Shown here piece by piece: positions 23,398 to 33,006 of a stretch of DNA of 39,826 nt. Position 1 is the stretch's first letter. Each line of letters opens with the position of its first letter. Position numbers and translations under genes: made by a program. This stretch comes from Flavobacteriaceae bacterium (GTDB taxonomy: Bacteria > Bacteroidota > Bacteroidia > Flavobacteriales > Flavobacteriaceae), in contig PANU01000031.1 of the NCBI GenBank assembly GCA_002707745.1, positions 1 to 39,826 on the forward strand. The letters run 5' to 3'. The notes below the pieces were generated by a model. The model had not been told where the DNA came from. It did not search any database and was given only the letters and a program-made list of their open reading frames with translations.

Positions 23398-25143
23398 ATG
23401 AAAATTTTAGCTTATATAATAACCTTTGCCTTAACTGTTTTCATAGCATCCAGCTGCAAAGACACGCCCAAACCCATACCAGACAGCCGTAAAAGCGATT
23501 ATGCTCTATACGATGCCAATGGTGGTTTTCACAGGCTTTCTACCTACAACAACAAAAAAGCAATCGTATTATGGGTTCAGGGAAATGGCTGTCCTATTGT
23601 AAGAAATGCCCTAACCGATTTTCATAGTATTGCTGAAACATATACGCAGAAAGAATTTCAGTTTTTTATGATTAACAGTAACATACAGGACGATCGTGCT
23701 GAAATTTTAAACGAATCTAAAGAATTTAATTTTGAAGTACCTGTCCTGGTAGATAATGCCCAGTTAGTGGCAGACCATTTAAACATTACCACCACAGCTG
23801 AAGCAATTGTGCTACACCCTACTACACGTAAAATTTTGTTTAGAGGTCCTATTAATAACCGGCTGGATTATGAATCCCAAAAGGAAACATCCTCAGCAAC
23901 CTATTTAAAAGACGCTCTTGATGCTATTCTAAATAAAAAGAAAATAGAATCCTTTGCAGAAATAACGCGAGGATGTACCGTTACACGACTTTCGGAACAA
24001 CCTACTAACAAAGCAAGTACCTATAGTGAAGATATTGCACCTATACTAGTTAAAAATTGTGTCCAATGCCACCGTGCTAATGGTATAGCACCCTGGGCAA
24101 TGGAAGATTACCAGACTATAACAGGCTGGTCTGGAATGATTAAAGAAGTACTTTTAAGCAAACGAATGCCCCCGTGGAAAGCAGATCCCACTATAAATGA
24201 GTTTCAAAATTCTTTTGAACTTTCAGACAGCAATGCCCGAAAAATTATTTCCTGGATAGACGCAGGAATGCCTCCAGGCAATGGCAAAGATACGTTACAA
24301 ACACTCACTTTTAATGATGCCAAATGGCAAAAAGGCCCACCCGATAAGATTATTAGATTACAAAAAGAAAATATTCCAGCCAGTAAAGCTATTTCTTACA
24401 GGTATCAAACCTTCGATATGGAATTATCTCAAGATACCTGGCTTAAAGGAGTTGAAATAAAACCCGGAAACCCAAAGGCACTGCACCATATTGTGTTAAC
24501 AAATAAAGCTACCAATACCAAAAGCCCCATTACCAAAAGACTCCAACATCCTTATACCGACAATTACATTGCGCTTGGCGGTGGAGCCAGCCAGGTCACT
24601 TTTTTTCCTAAAAACACGGGAGTATTTTTAGAAAAAGGCACACAACTTACAGTACAAATACACTACACCCCAACCGGAAAAGAAGATAGTGACGAGACCA
24701 AAATAGGCTTTTACTACCACCAGCGTCCACCAGACACTCAGTTTTATGCACTTTCTCCTTCCAATTTAGATTTTACCATTCCGCCTAATACTTCAAATGT
24801 ATGTATTAGTGCATCCGACACTATAAGTAAAGCTATTTATATACATTATGTGGTGCCACATATGCATTACCGCGGAAAGGCCATAAAAATGACAGTAGTA
24901 GAGCCTAACGGAACAAGAAATGAAATTATATCGGTGCCAGATTTTAATTTTAACTGGCAATGGCTATATAAATTAAAAGAGCCTGTATACGCTCCAAAGG
25001 GATCTGTAATTTTAGTGGAAGGTGTGTATGACAATACCGTACAAAACCCTTTAAATCCTGATGCCTCAAAAGAACTTCATTTTGGCATACAGAGTACAGA
25101 CGAAATGCTTATTGGGTTTTTTAATTATACGTTAGCAGAATAA
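23398..25143 (+). CDS. Redoxin / cytochrome c / copper type II monooxygenase-like fusion lipoprotein
   Basis: A 581-residue lipoprotein (lipobox ASSC, Cys20) with three parts. A peroxiredoxin-like domain (about 30-180) has a single Cys in GNGCPIVRN (Cys65). A c-type heme segment has CVQCH (221-225) with a possible distal Met in KRMPPW. A C-terminal domain (about 320-581) resembles the copper type II ascorbate-dependent monooxygenase fold of peptidylglycine hydroxylase. It retains the ligands that family uses: HH (363-364), H422 in QIHYT, HxH (488, 490) and M570 in TDEM. This suggests an envelope redox enzyme fed with electrons by its own heme; the substrate is unknown. Confidence 0.75.
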   Translation: MKILAYIITFALTVFIASSCKDTPKPIPDSRKSDYALYDANGGFHRLSTYNNKKAIVLWVQGNGCPIVRNALTDFHSIAETYTQKEFQFFMINSNIQDDRAEILNESKEFNFEVPVLVDNAQLVADHLNITTTAEAIVLHPTTRKILFRGPINNRLDYESQKETSSATYLKDALDAILNKKKIESFAEITRGCTVTRLSEQPTNKASTYSEDIAPILVKNCVQCHRANGIAPWAMEDYQTITGWSGMIKEVLLSKRMPPWKADPTINEFQNSFELSDSNARKIISWIDAGMPPGNGKDTLQTLTFNDAKWQKGPPDKIIRLQKENIPASKAISYRYQTFDMELSQDTWLKGVEIKPGNPKALHHIVLTNKATNTKSPITKRLQHPYTDNYIALGGGASQVTFFPKNTGVFLEKGTQLTVQIHYTPTGKEDSDETKIGFYYHQRPPDTQFYALSPSNLDFTIPPNTSNVCISASDTISKAIYIHYVVPHMHYRGKAIKMTVVEPNGTRNEIISVPDFNFNWQWLYKLKEPVYAPKGSVILVEGVYDNTVQNPLNPDASKELHFGIQSTDEMLIGFFNYTLAE

Positions 25144-25248
25144 TTTTGTAACGCAACCTTGTGTGAAACCGCAAACTACCTATAATCTCAACACGTTTCT
25201 TTAGTGTTTCCATATTTCAGAAGCTACTACAAGTAAAATATAGGGCAT

Positions 25249-25280
25249 AAAAAAGAGGCTACCTTATTTGATAGCCTCTA
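25249..25280 (-). terminator. Intrinsic terminator of the T9SS-cargo gene
   Basis: On the minus strand AGAGGCTA (25279-25272), a 10-nt loop and TAGCCTCT (25261-25254) form a perfect 8-bp stem followed by at least five more T. It is 28 bp beyond the stop of the gene at 25308-26171. Confidence 0.85.
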
Positions 25281-25307
25281 AGTGTTATTCCTAAAAAATT
25301 AGTAAGC

Positions 25308-26171
25308 TTATTGCTTAACTATTTTCTCAGTTAATGAACCTCTGTCTGTAGTAATGTTTAAGATATAAACACCTCTTGCAAGACCAGAAGTATTGATAGT
25401 ACCGTTAGATAGTCTAAGACCTGTGTCTTTTCCTAATACGTCGATCAAAGATGAAGACTTAACTGTTACATTCGAAGGAACGCTAACGTTTAATACATCA
25501 GTAGTTGGATTAGGGAAGATAGAAACAACATCACTAAGATTGTCATTTACACCCATTGTAGCAATTTCATCTCCAACTCTAAGGTTTAAAATCCCATTTC
25601 CAGGAAACCCAAGATCGTCAAACGTAGTAATAGGTAGTGGTCCACAGCTAGAATCTGTTGAAATGTACGTTGGAGCAGTTTCTCCTTCTTCATTCTGACC
25701 AATTCTTACGTCATATCCTGTAGCGGTTCCGTCAAGAATTACAAGTTTTAAGATAATCTCAGTAGCAGAATCTGCATTTACTGGCTCATCAAAATCGAAT
25801 TCGTAAACCTCAAGACCTTCTTCAGCTGAAATAGTAGATGTTGCAACTTCTGTAAGGGTTCCTGCAGGGAATGTATCATCTGAAGTGAAAGCTGTAACAA
25901 ATACATTTACTGGTAAAGCTGAACCTGAAATATCAGTAGCAGCTATTGCAACTTCTCCACCCTGAAGTGAAATAGTTCCTGTTTCACCAAAAGCAGCTGG
26001 AGTGTAAGATCTCCAAAAGTTATTTTCTGTAGTTCCTAGACCAGTGTTATCTGCACACGCCACTGAACCGTTGTCAGGCACTTGACTATCACTGTGTGAT
26101 AAAATTCTGTCTTGAGCACTAACTGCAAAGGTTAACCCTAAAGCTAAACCTAATAAAGTAATTTTTTTCAT
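25308..26171 (-). CDS. Secreted protein with type IX secretion sorting domain
   Basis: A 287-residue protein. A clear signal peptide (ITLLGLALGLTFAVSA) is followed by an acidic, Thr/Ser-rich beta-sandwich-like domain (about 25-205) with two Cys (in VACAD and SSCGP). A C-terminal Por-type sorting domain (about 215-287) has the IFPNPTTDVLNV start, the GLARGVYILNI core and the terminal EKIVKQ. The sorting domain sends it through the T9SS to the cell surface or medium. It sits alone between a good promoter and a good terminator, so it is monocistronic. What the beta domain binds is unknown. Confidence 0.9.
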   Translation of the reverse strand: MKKITLLGLALGLTFAVSAQDRILSHSDSQVPDNGSVACADNTGLGTTENNFWRSYTPAAFGETGTISLQGGEVAIAATDISGSALPVNVFVTAFTSDDTFPAGTLTEVATSTISAEEGLEVYEFDFDEPVNADSATEIILKLVILDGTATGYDVRIGQNEEGETAPTYISTDSSCGPLPITTFDDLGFPGNGILNLRVGDEIATMGVNDNLSDVVSIFPNPTTDVLNVSVPSNVTVKSSSLIDVLGKDTGLRLSNGTINTSGLARGVYILNITTDRGSLTEKIVKQ

Positions 26172-26204
26172 AATAATTTGTATTTAAAGTTTAATATTGA
26201 ACTA

Positions 26205-26233
26205 CAAATATAAAAAACCATTTTAATTGACAA
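26205..26233 (-). promoter_or_regulatory. Promoter of the T9SS-cargo gene
   Basis: On the minus strand TTG (26233-26231), 18 nt, then TATATTTG (26212-26205), an exact TAnnTTTG. The ATG is 33 nt further on. The divergent M14 peptidase gene starts at 26251, so the -33 element nearly abuts its start. Confidence 0.55.
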
Positions 26234-26250
26234 TACAATTTTACACATTT

Positions 26251-28029
26251 ATGTACACTTTATTCGTTAAAATTATACTCAAAAGGCTCATTTTACTCGT
26301 TTTCATTTTAAGCACAATGCTAATTGGGTGCACAGACAAAGATGTTTTAGAAGACTATAATTTTGAAACTCGTTTCGAAAAATCGTCAGGATTGGAAACC
26401 GCAACCTATCATGAAGTCATTTCATTTTACAAAGGGTTAGCCAAAATACACAACAGTATAGCCATATATGATATGCAAAAAACCGATAGTGAAAAACCTT
26501 TGCATTTGGTAACATTTAATCCAAACCGATCTTTTGAGTCGGAATTTTCAGAAAATGACACCAAAAGTATTCTTTTAATAAACAATGGTATTCACCCAGG
26601 TGAAAGTGATGGTATAGACGCCAGCATGCTGCTGTTACGTGACCTGGCAGAAGGCAAAATAGAAATCCCGGAAAACATGATAATTGCCGTAATACCTATA
26701 TATAACATTGGAGGTGCCTTGCAAAGAAATGCACACTCCAGAACCAATCAAAACGGCCCCAAAGAATACGGATTTAGAGGAAATGCGCGCAATTATGACT
26801 TAAACAGAGATTTTATAAAAGCAGATACTAAAAATGCGCGTGCCTTTGCAAATATTTTTAGAATTGTAAAACCAGACTATTTTATAGACAACCACGTGAG
26901 TAATGGGGCAGATTATCAATATACCCTTACACACTTATTTACCCAACACAACAAATTAGGAGGAAAATTAGGTGATTATGTAAATTCATCATTTATGCCA
27001 AAGCTGGAGGACAGCCTTCACAAAAACGAATGGGACATCACGCCTTATGTAAATGTGTTTAACCAATCTCCAGAAACAGGTTTTACTCAGTTTATGGACT
27101 CTCCCAGATACTCCACCGGGTACACAACACTTTTTGGCACCGTAGGCATGATGGTAGAAACCCACATGCTCAAACCTTATAAACAAAGAGTTGAAGGCAC
27201 GTACGAGCTTATGAAACAATTTATTAAAATAGCCAATGAAGATGCTGAACTTATAAAAAACTTAAAAAAAATAGATGCCAATCGCTATAAACCAGGCAAC
27301 ACCTATCCACTACAATGGCAAGTAGACAGCAGCAAAACAGCAACCTTGCAGTTTAAAGGATATGAAGCTACCAGAATACCTAGTGAAGTAACTGGGCAAA
27401 ACAGGCTGAAATTTAATCGCGACAAGTCCTTTACCAGAGAGACCAAGTACTATAATAATTTTAAACCTACGTCCAGTGTTACTATTCCTGAAAAGTACAT
27501 TGTCCCACAGGGGTACTGGAATGTAATTAATTTATTGAAACAGAATAAGATTCAATTTGAAAGAGTACAACAAGACACTGTTATACTGGCAGAAGTATAT
27601 CATATAAAAGAGTACAGCACCTTTCAAAATCCCTACGAAGGGCATTATCCCCATTACAATACACAAGTTGAGACCACTACTGAAAAAGTGCCGATTAAAA
27701 AGGGGGATTACATTTTTAAAACCAATCAGGATGGGGTTCGTTATTTAATGGAAACACTGGAGCCAATGGCGGTAGATTCATTTTTTAACTGGAACTTTTT
27801 TGATACCATCCTTCAACAAAAAGAAGGATTCTCTCCCTATGTCTGGGAAGACAAGGCCCTCGAATTTTTGAACAAAAATCCAGAAATCAAAAAAGAATTT
27901 GAAACAAAAAAGACAGAAGACACTACTTTTGCAGCAAACTGGTTTGCTCAGTTAGATTGGATTCATAAAAAATCTCCCAATTATGAAACTGCCCATTTAA
28001 GATACCCTGTCATTAGGGTGGGTGGTTAA
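26251..28029 (+). CDS. M14 family zinc carboxypeptidase-like lipoprotein
   Basis: A 592-residue protein from ATG 26251 (a TTG eight codons earlier is possible). It has an N-terminal membrane/lipobox segment (LSTMLIGC). The M14 catalytic domain (about 50-330) has zinc ligands H and E in NNGIHPGESDG, the third His in FIDNHVSNGADYQ, the substrate-binding NYDLNRDF and the catalytic Glu in MMVETHMLKPY. The C-terminal 250 residues are an additional beta-rich region. It probably trims peptides or peptidoglycan-linked peptides in the periplasm. Its last 33 bp overlap the convergent NUDIX gene. Confidence 0.85.
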   Translation: MYTLFVKIILKRLILLVFILSTMLIGCTDKDVLEDYNFETRFEKSSGLETATYHEVISFYKGLAKIHNSIAIYDMQKTDSEKPLHLVTFNPNRSFESEFSENDTKSILLINNGIHPGESDGIDASMLLLRDLAEGKIEIPENMIIAVIPIYNIGGALQRNAHSRTNQNGPKEYGFRGNARNYDLNRDFIKADTKNARAFANIFRIVKPDYFIDNHVSNGADYQYTLTHLFTQHNKLGGKLGDYVNSSFMPKLEDSLHKNEWDITPYVNVFNQSPETGFTQFMDSPRYSTGYTTLFGTVGMMVETHMLKPYKQRVEGTYELMKQFIKIANEDAELIKNLKKIDANRYKPGNTYPLQWQVDSSKTATLQFKGYEATRIPSEVTGQNRLKFNRDKSFTRETKYYNNFKPTSSVTIPEKYIVPQGYWNVINLLKQNKIQFERVQQDTVILAEVYHIKEYSTFQNPYEGHYPHYNTQVETTTEKVPIKKGDYIFKTNQDGVRYLMETLEPMAVDSFFNWNFFDTILQQKEGFSPYVWEDKALEFLNKNPEIKKEFETKKTEDTTFAANWFAQLDWIHKKSPNYETAHLRYPVIRVGG

Positions 28030-28620
28030 ATATTCTTTGGGAAAAAGAAGTTTAATATTTTCATAAGAATCCTGCAAAGCCTTTTGTGTTTTTTCAAAAT
28101 TCTTCCATTTAGCTTTTTTAATTCCTTCGTTAGCCTCAGGAATAAGCTCGCCATCGTAATCTGTGTACATTTCGTACCAATATGTTACTTTAAGCCTAAA
28201 TTTATCATTACGTTTAAAAACATGATAGGTCTTGGTAATAAAGCGTTTTACCTGTAACTCCTTGACCCCAGTTTCTTCCATCGTTTCTCTTACGGCAGCT
28301 TCTTGGTAACTTTCGCCTTTTTCCTTTTTCCCCTTTGGCAGGTCCCACTTTGAATTTCTCCTTATAAACAGAATCTCTTTCTTAGCATTAAAAACCATTC
28401 CGCCACCAGCCTCAACCACCTTTAGTTTTTTAAATAAAAACTGCTCCAGCTTTTCAGGATTTTTATGGTATAAGTTCACATACAACAACTTACCATTATT
28501 AATTTTTTTTATGATTTTTTTTAACTTGGCCAGTTTTATAGGAATAGACCGGTAGTTATTGCCAATATATTTTTCAGTAGAGAGAATTATTGGAATGTCT
28601 TTAACAAAAACTTTATACAT
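27997..28620 (-). CDS. NUDIX hydrolase
   Basis: A 207-residue cytoplasmic protein with a roughly 70-residue N-terminal extension and then a NUDIX domain. The NUDIX box fits GX5EX7REUXEEXGU exactly at residues 97-119 (G97, E103, R111-E112, E115-E116, G118). NUDIX enzymes cleave nucleoside diphosphates linked to other groups; the substrate cannot be told from sequence. It is divergent from pyrE with only 7 bp between start codons, and convergent with the M14 peptidase with a 33-bp overlap, so it is wedged very tightly. Confidence 0.9.
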   Translation of the reverse strand: MYKVFVKDIPIILSTEKYIGNNYRSIPIKLAKLKKIIKKINNGKLLYVNLYHKNPEKLEQFLFKKLKVVEAGGGMVFNAKKEILFIRRNSKWDLPKGKKEKGESYQEAAVRETMEETGVKELQVKRFITKTYHVFKRNDKFRLKVTYWYEMYTDYDGELIPEANEGIKKAKWKNFEKTQKALQDSYENIKLLFPKEYLTTHPNDRVS

Positions 28621-28623
28621 TTG
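28616..28623 (+). promoter_or_regulatory. pyrE promoter -7 element abutting the start codon
   Basis: TACATTTG matches TAnnTTTG exactly and ends 4 nt before the pyrE ATG (28628). Transcription would begin at or next to the A of the ATG, giving a leaderless mRNA. The element overlaps the first codon of the divergent NUDIX gene (ATG at 28620-28618). Confidence 0.5.
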
Positions 28624-28627
28624 CAGT

Positions 28628-29281
28628 ATGATTTTACATAAAGAAACAGCGCATAAAACAGCTGAATTATTGTTGCAAATTAATGCAATAAAATTACAAC
28701 CACAAAACCCTTTTACGTGGGCTTCTGGTTGGAAGTCTCCAATTTATTGCGATAATCGTATCACCTTGTCATATCCAATGATAAGAACCTATTTACGCGA
28801 ACAAATTGCCAGACAAATAGAAGAGCTTTACGGCAAACCAGATGCCATCGCAGGTGTTGCTACTGGCGCTATAGGAATTGGAATGCTGGTTGCAGATTTC
28901 CTAAATGTGCCGTTTTGTTATGTACGTCCCGAGGCAAAAAAACACGGACGCCAAAATAAAATTGAAGGTTTTGTAGAAAAAGGCGCGAATGTTGTTGTTG
29001 TAGAAGACCTAATAAGCACTGGAAAAAGCAGTCTGCTTGCTGTAGTTGCCCTTAAAGAAGCCGGGGTGAACGTAAAAGGAATGCTGGCAATATTTACCTA
29101 CGGCTTCGATGTAGCTACTGAAAATTTTAAAGCCAACAAGGTCACCCTTCATACCCTAAGCAATTATGAAAACTTATTGGTGCAGGCAGAAAGGTCTCAT
29201 TACATAAATGCAGGGGAAGCCGCAGTACTTTCACAATGGCGAAAAGATCCTGCCAATTGGAATCCAACCGTAAAATTATAA
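28628..29281 (+). CDS. pyrE: Orotate phosphoribosyltransferase
   Basis: A 217-residue enzyme from ATG 28628 (MILHKETAHKTAELLLQI). The frame is open upstream, but that part is the NUDIX gene's 5' end. It has the WASGWKSPIYCDNR segment, VRPEAKKHGRQNKIEG, and the PRPP-binding motif VVVVEDLISTGKSS. It adds ribose-5-phosphate from PRPP to orotate to make OMP in pyrimidine synthesis. The SRPBCC gene follows 17 bp later. No pyrimidine leader or PyrR-type attenuator is possible, because there is essentially no 5' UTR. Confidence 0.95.
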   Translation: MILHKETAHKTAELLLQINAIKLQPQNPFTWASGWKSPIYCDNRITLSYPMIRTYLREQIARQIEELYGKPDAIAGVATGAIGIGMLVADFLNVPFCYVRPEAKKHGRQNKIEGFVEKGANVVVVEDLISTGKSSLLAVVALKEAGVNVKGMLAIFTYGFDVATENFKANKVTLHTLSNYENLLVQAERSHYINAGEAAVLSQWRKDPANWNPTVKL

Positions 29282-29298
29282 CACCCCAAACTCACACT

Positions 29299-29691
29299 AT
29301 GAAAATTGAAAGCAAAAAAGTTACCGTTCAAAAATCTGCTACTAACCTGTGCAACTATTTAAGCGATGTAAAAAATTTTGAACATTTAATGCCGGAAAAC
29401 ATAAGCAAGTTTGAGGTAATTAATGAAAAAGCATTTGTTTTTGCTTTAAAAGGAATGCCGGAAATTGCGTTAGAAGTAAAAGAAGTGAATGCTCCCAATC
29501 AGGTAGTTTTGGGTGCTATGAGCGACAAGCTCCCATTTACACTAACAGGAAATATCACTGAAGTTTCTGAAAACACCTCAGAGGCCGAACTTTTATTTGA
29601 AGGAGATTTTAACCCCATGATGAAAATGATGATTAAAGGTCCTATCACAAAATTTTTGGAAACCCTTACCTCAAACCTGGAAACAATATAA
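29299..29691 (+). CDS. SRPBCC-family protein linked to pyrE
   Basis: A 130-residue protein from ATG 29299 (MKIESKKVTVQKSA). Its pattern (phosphate-like KVTVQKSATNLCNYLSDVKNFEHLMP, then alternating beta-strands and a long C-terminal helix, KGPITKFLETLTSNLE) fits the START/SRPBCC helix-grip fold that binds a hydrophobic ligand. It has no signal peptide. It is 17 bp downstream of pyrE, so co-transcribed. Function unknown. Confidence 0.7.
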   Translation: MKIESKKVTVQKSATNLCNYLSDVKNFEHLMPENISKFEVINEKAFVFALKGMPEIALEVKEVNAPNQVVLGAMSDKLPFTLTGNITEVSENTSEAELLFEGDFNPMMKMMIKGPITKFLETLTSNLETI

Positions 29692-29696
29692 TTTTT

Positions 29697-30428
29697 TCAA
29701 ACTAATAATTTTATTTCTTTAAGGTCATATGCTACACCAAGAGTGTCTTCGTGAGAAATTATTAATTTGCCATTGCGAGAGATCCCTTTTATTATTCCGT
29801 TTTTTCGATCCCCTTCTTTCGTTTCAAACACTGAAATTATATCTTTTCGAAATAAATTTTCGCAATAGCTATTTCGTATAAACTCAAATTTTGAAAATTG
29901 TGCCGCTTGTAACTTTTTAAAAATACTCTTAGCTATTAGTTGAAGCACTTGGTCTACATCAAATTTCCTACCTGTTACCATAGTGAGTGAAGTAGCCTGT
30001 GGCAACTCAACAAAAGAAGTTTCATTTACATTAAGACCAATACCAATCACACTAGAATCAATATAGTGCCCTTTTATCTGATTTTCAATTAAAATACCTG
30101 CTACTTTATTTCCGTGTGACATAATGTCGTTTGGCCATTTTATGCGCACCTCAGGTATCTTTAGTTGTTGTAAAGCATCTAACACCCCCAGAGAAACCAT
30201 CATATTCAGTAAAAAATGATCTGCTGCCAGAATCCCTTCAAACCGCTTAAACAGGCTACAGGTAAGGCTTTTCCCCGTCTGGCTTTGCCACGTTGCACCC
30301 TGTTGTCCCCTACCCTTTTCCTGCTTTAAAGCAGTAACAACAAGCTCGTCTCCCACAAGGGTATTGGCTACTAATTCTTTTAAGTAAGAATTAGTAGAGT
30401 CAATGGCATTAAGTTTGATTACTTTCAA
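29697..30428 (-). CDS. birA: Biotin--[acetyl-CoA-carboxylase] ligase
   Basis: A 243-residue enzyme lacking the N-terminal helix-turn-helix of E. coli BirA, so it is a ligase only and not a repressor. The ATP/biotin loop is EKGRGQQGATW (GRGQQG at 39-44), and the KWPND motif (97-101) with GNKVAGILIE follows. It activates biotin to biotinyl-AMP and attaches it to the carboxyl carrier protein. The start is TTG at 30428 (no ATG is near in frame). It is divergent from rsfS over 85 bp and convergent with the SRPBCC gene with a gap of only 5 bp. Confidence 0.93.
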   Translation of the reverse strand: MKVIKLNAIDSTNSYLKELVANTLVGDELVVTALKQEKGRGQQGATWQSQTGKSLTCSLFKRFEGILAADHFLLNMMVSLGVLDALQQLKIPEVRIKWPNDIMSHGNKVAGILIENQIKGHYIDSSVIGIGLNVNETSFVELPQATSLTMVTGRKFDVDQVLQLIAKSIFKKLQAAQFSKFEFIRNSYCENLFRKDIISVFETKEGDRKNGIIKGISRNGKLIISHEDTLGVAYDLKEIKLLV

Positions 30429-30487
30429 CTATAAATATTTTAAAGTTACTTGCACGTTGGAACAGCGTTAAAGAAACAAAAAAGTGA

Positions 30488-30495
30488 TAACTTTG
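30488..30495 (+). promoter_or_regulatory. Promoter -7 element of the rsfS-ftsH-cdsA-psd operon
   Basis: TAACTTTG matches TAnnTTTG exactly, 18 nt before the rsfS ATG. A TTG at about 30459 is farther upstream than usual (26 nt), so the -33 element is uncertain. Confidence 0.4.
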
Positions 30496-30513
30496 CACAA
30501 ATAAAATTTTTGA

Positions 30514-30885
30514 ATGTCAAAAAAAGAAAACGACAAAGACATACTGGTAGCCCATATCATTAAAGGGATTGAAGAAGTGAAAGGTCAAAATATTGAAATA
30601 TTGGACCTTAGAGAGCTGGAAAACACCGTTTGCGATTACTTCATTATTTGCGATGGAACCTCGAATACACAGGTAAATGCCATCGTTAATTCCATACAAA
30701 AAACAGTTAGCAAAAGCTTAAAAGAAAAAGCCTGGCACATTGAAGGTACCGAAAATGCCGAATGGATTTTAATGGATTACGTTCACATTGTAGTGCATGT
30801 TTTTCAAAAACACATCCGTCAGTTTTACGATATTGAAGGGCTATGGGGAGATGCCAAAACTGTTAAAATAGAAACCACTTACTAA
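30514..30885 (+). CDS. rsfS: Ribosome silencing factor RsfS
   Basis: A 123-residue protein with the RsfS (Iojap) hallmark ENTVCDYFIICDGTSNTQVNAI, then KAWHIEGTENAEWILMDY and HIVVHVFQKHIRQFYDIEGLW. It binds ribosomal protein L14 on the large subunit and blocks subunit joining when nutrients are short. It is the first gene of a plus-strand operon and lies 14 bp upstream of ftsH. Confidence 0.95.
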   Translation: MSKKENDKDILVAHIIKGIEEVKGQNIEILDLRELENTVCDYFIICDGTSNTQVNAIVNSIQKTVSKSLKEKAWHIEGTENAEWILMDYVHIVVHVFQKHIRQFYDIEGLWGDAKTVKIETTY

Positions 30886-30899
30886 AACAAACACGCCGC

Positions 30900-32903
30900 A
30901 TGGCTAAAGAAAATAAAAAACCTGAAGCGCGTAAGCCTAAATTTAATTACTATTGGGTGTACGCTATAATATTTATTGTTGTAATCCTTTTCAGCCAGTT
31001 TTTTGGTGGTGGATTATCTCAACCTGCAAAAACCACACAATCCGATTTTCAGACCTACCTTCGGGATGGAGATATTGAAAAAGTTGAGATTGTAAATAAA
31101 AAGGTTGCCAAAATCTACTTAACCCAGGAGGCAAAACAAAAAGAAGTGCATTCCAAAAAAACGGACAATTCCTTATTGGCACCAGGAGCTAATGAAGCTT
31201 CGTACCAATTTGAGTTTGGAGACCTTCAAAATTTTGAAAATAGCATCAACACTATTAAAGCCGAAAACAACGTAGACACTAAAGTTGTCTGGGATACCGA
31301 AACCAATTTACTGGCCGAATTTTTACCCTCCATTATATTCTTTGCAGTTATTATAGGTATCTGGATTTTTATCATGCGCCGTATGTCGGCTGGTGCTGGT
31401 GGTGGCGCCGGAGGACAAATATTTAATATCGGAAAATCCAAAGCCAAGCTTTTTGACGAAAAAACTGATGTAAAAACATCTTTTAAAGACGTTGCCGGTT
31501 TGGAAGGCGCTAAAGAAGAAGTCCAGGAAATTGTAGACTTCTTAAAAAATCCTGAAAAATATACCGCTCTTGGTGGTAAAATACCAAAAGGAGCTTTGTT
31601 AGTAGGACCTCCGGGAACAGGTAAAACTTTATTAGCAAAAGCAGTTGCGGGTGAAGCTCAAGTACCTTTTTTCTCTTTATCCGGATCAGACTTTGTAGAG
31701 ATGTTTGTAGGTGTTGGAGCTTCACGTGTTCGTGACTTATTTAAGCAAGCCAAAGAAAAATCGCCTTCTATTATTTTTATTGATGAAATTGATGCAATTG
31801 GTAGAGCGAGAGGGAAAAATAATTTTTCAGGCTCTAACGACGAACGCGAAAACACCTTAAATCAATTGTTAACTGAAATGGATGGTTTTGGCACCAACAC
31901 TAATGTAATTGTAGTTGCAGCCACCAACCGCGCCGATGTTTTAGACAAAGCATTAATGCGTGCAGGACGTTTTGACCGTCAGATTTATGTGGATCTTCCA
32001 GACGTTCGTGAGCGCAAAGAGATTTTTGAAGTACACTTACGCCCCATTAAACAGGATGATTCACTGGATACAGATTTTCTTGCGAAGCAAACACCGGGAT
32101 TCTCAGGAGCAGATATAGCAAACGTTTGTAACGAAGCTGCTCTTATTGCCGCCAGAAAGGAAAAGAAAGCTGTTACAAAGCAGGATTTCCTGGATGCTGT
32201 AGACAGGATTGTAGGAGGTCTTGAAAAGAAAAACAAAATAATTACTCCAGACGAGAAAAAAGCCATTGCTTTTCACGAAGCAGGTCACGCTACCGTTAGC
32301 TGGATGTTGGAACACGCGGCTCCATTGGTAAAAGTAACCATTGTTCCCCGCGGACAATCTCTGGGTGCTGCCTGGTACTTGCCAGAAGAGCGCCTAATTG
32401 TTCGTCCTGAACAAATGCTGGATGAAATGTGTGCAACTATGGGAGGGCGTGCTGCAGAAAAAGTAATATTCAACAAAATTTCTACAGGTGCATTAAGTGA
32501 CCTTGAAAAGGTAACTAAACAAGCCCGTGCTATGGTAACTATTTATGGCTTAAATGAGACTATAGGAAACTTAACGTATTACGATTCGTCTGGACAATCA
32601 GACTATAACTTCAGTAAACCATACAGCGAAAAAACTGCTGAGACTATTGATAAAGAAATCTCTAACATTATTGAAGCACAGTACCAGCGCGCCATTAAAT
32701 TATTAGAAGACAATAAAGACAAACTTAGCCTGTTAGCCGAAGAATTATTAGAAAAAGAGGTTATCTTTAAAGAAAGCTTAGAGCGCATATTTGGAGAACG
32801 TCCGTTCAAAAAACCTGAAGAGGTACCATTGACCGAAACCACCCCTCCAATTGTACCACCTGCCGAAGCAACCGATACAAAGACAATAGTAGAGGAACAA
32901 TAG
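30900..32903 (+). CDS. ftsH: ATP-dependent zinc metalloprotease FtsH
   Basis: A 667-residue membrane protease. TM1 (about 18-33), a periplasmic loop and TM2 (about 141-159), then the AAA+ domain with Walker A GPPGTGKT (236-243), Walker [12 protein letters not shown] and SRH, then the M41 peptidase with HEAGH (459-463). It degrades misfolded membrane proteins and short-lived regulators. It is the only AAA+ protease of this membrane-anchored kind in the window. It is placed in one transcription unit with LUD, cdsA and psd genes, so its own amount is tied to phospholipid synthesis genes. Confidence 0.97.
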   Translation: MAKENKKPEARKPKFNYYWVYAIIFIVVILFSQFFGGGLSQPAKTTQSDFQTYLRDGDIEKVEIVNKKVAKIYLTQEAKQKEVHSKKTDNSLLAPGANEASYQFEFGDLQNFENSINTIKAENNVDTKVVWDTETNLLAEFLPSIIFFAVIIGIWIFIMRRMSAGAGGGAGGQIFNIGKSKAKLFDEKTDVKTSFKDVAGLEGAKEEVQEIVDFLKNPEKYTALGGKIPKGALLVGPPGTGKTLLAKAVAGEAQVPFFSLSGSDFVEMFVGVGASRVRDLFKQAKEKSPSIIFIDEIDAIGRARGKNNFSGSNDERENTLNQLLTEMDGFGTNTNVIVVAATNRADVLDKALMRAGRFDRQIYVDLPDVRERKEIFEVHLRPIKQDDSLDTDFLAKQTPGFSGADIANVCNEAALIAARKEKKAVTKQDFLDAVDRIVGGLEKKNKIITPDEKKAIAFHEAGHATVSWMLEHAAPLVKVTIVPRGQSLGAAWYLPEERLIVRPEQMLDEMCATMGGRAAEKVIFNKISTGALSDLEKVTKQARAMVTIYGLNETIGNLTYYDSSGQSDYNFSKPYSEKTAETIDKEISNIIEAQYQRAIKLLEDNKDKLSLLAEELLEKEVIFKESLERIFGERPFKKPEEVPLTETTPPIVPPAEATDTKTIVEEQ

Positions 32904-33006
32904 ACGTTGTAATTATATCAACTTTTGGTTTATTGAACTTATACTTCAACTAAGATTTTTTATCTTTACAGAATAAGCTATTTATACTCCCCAATATTAG
33001 TACTGT

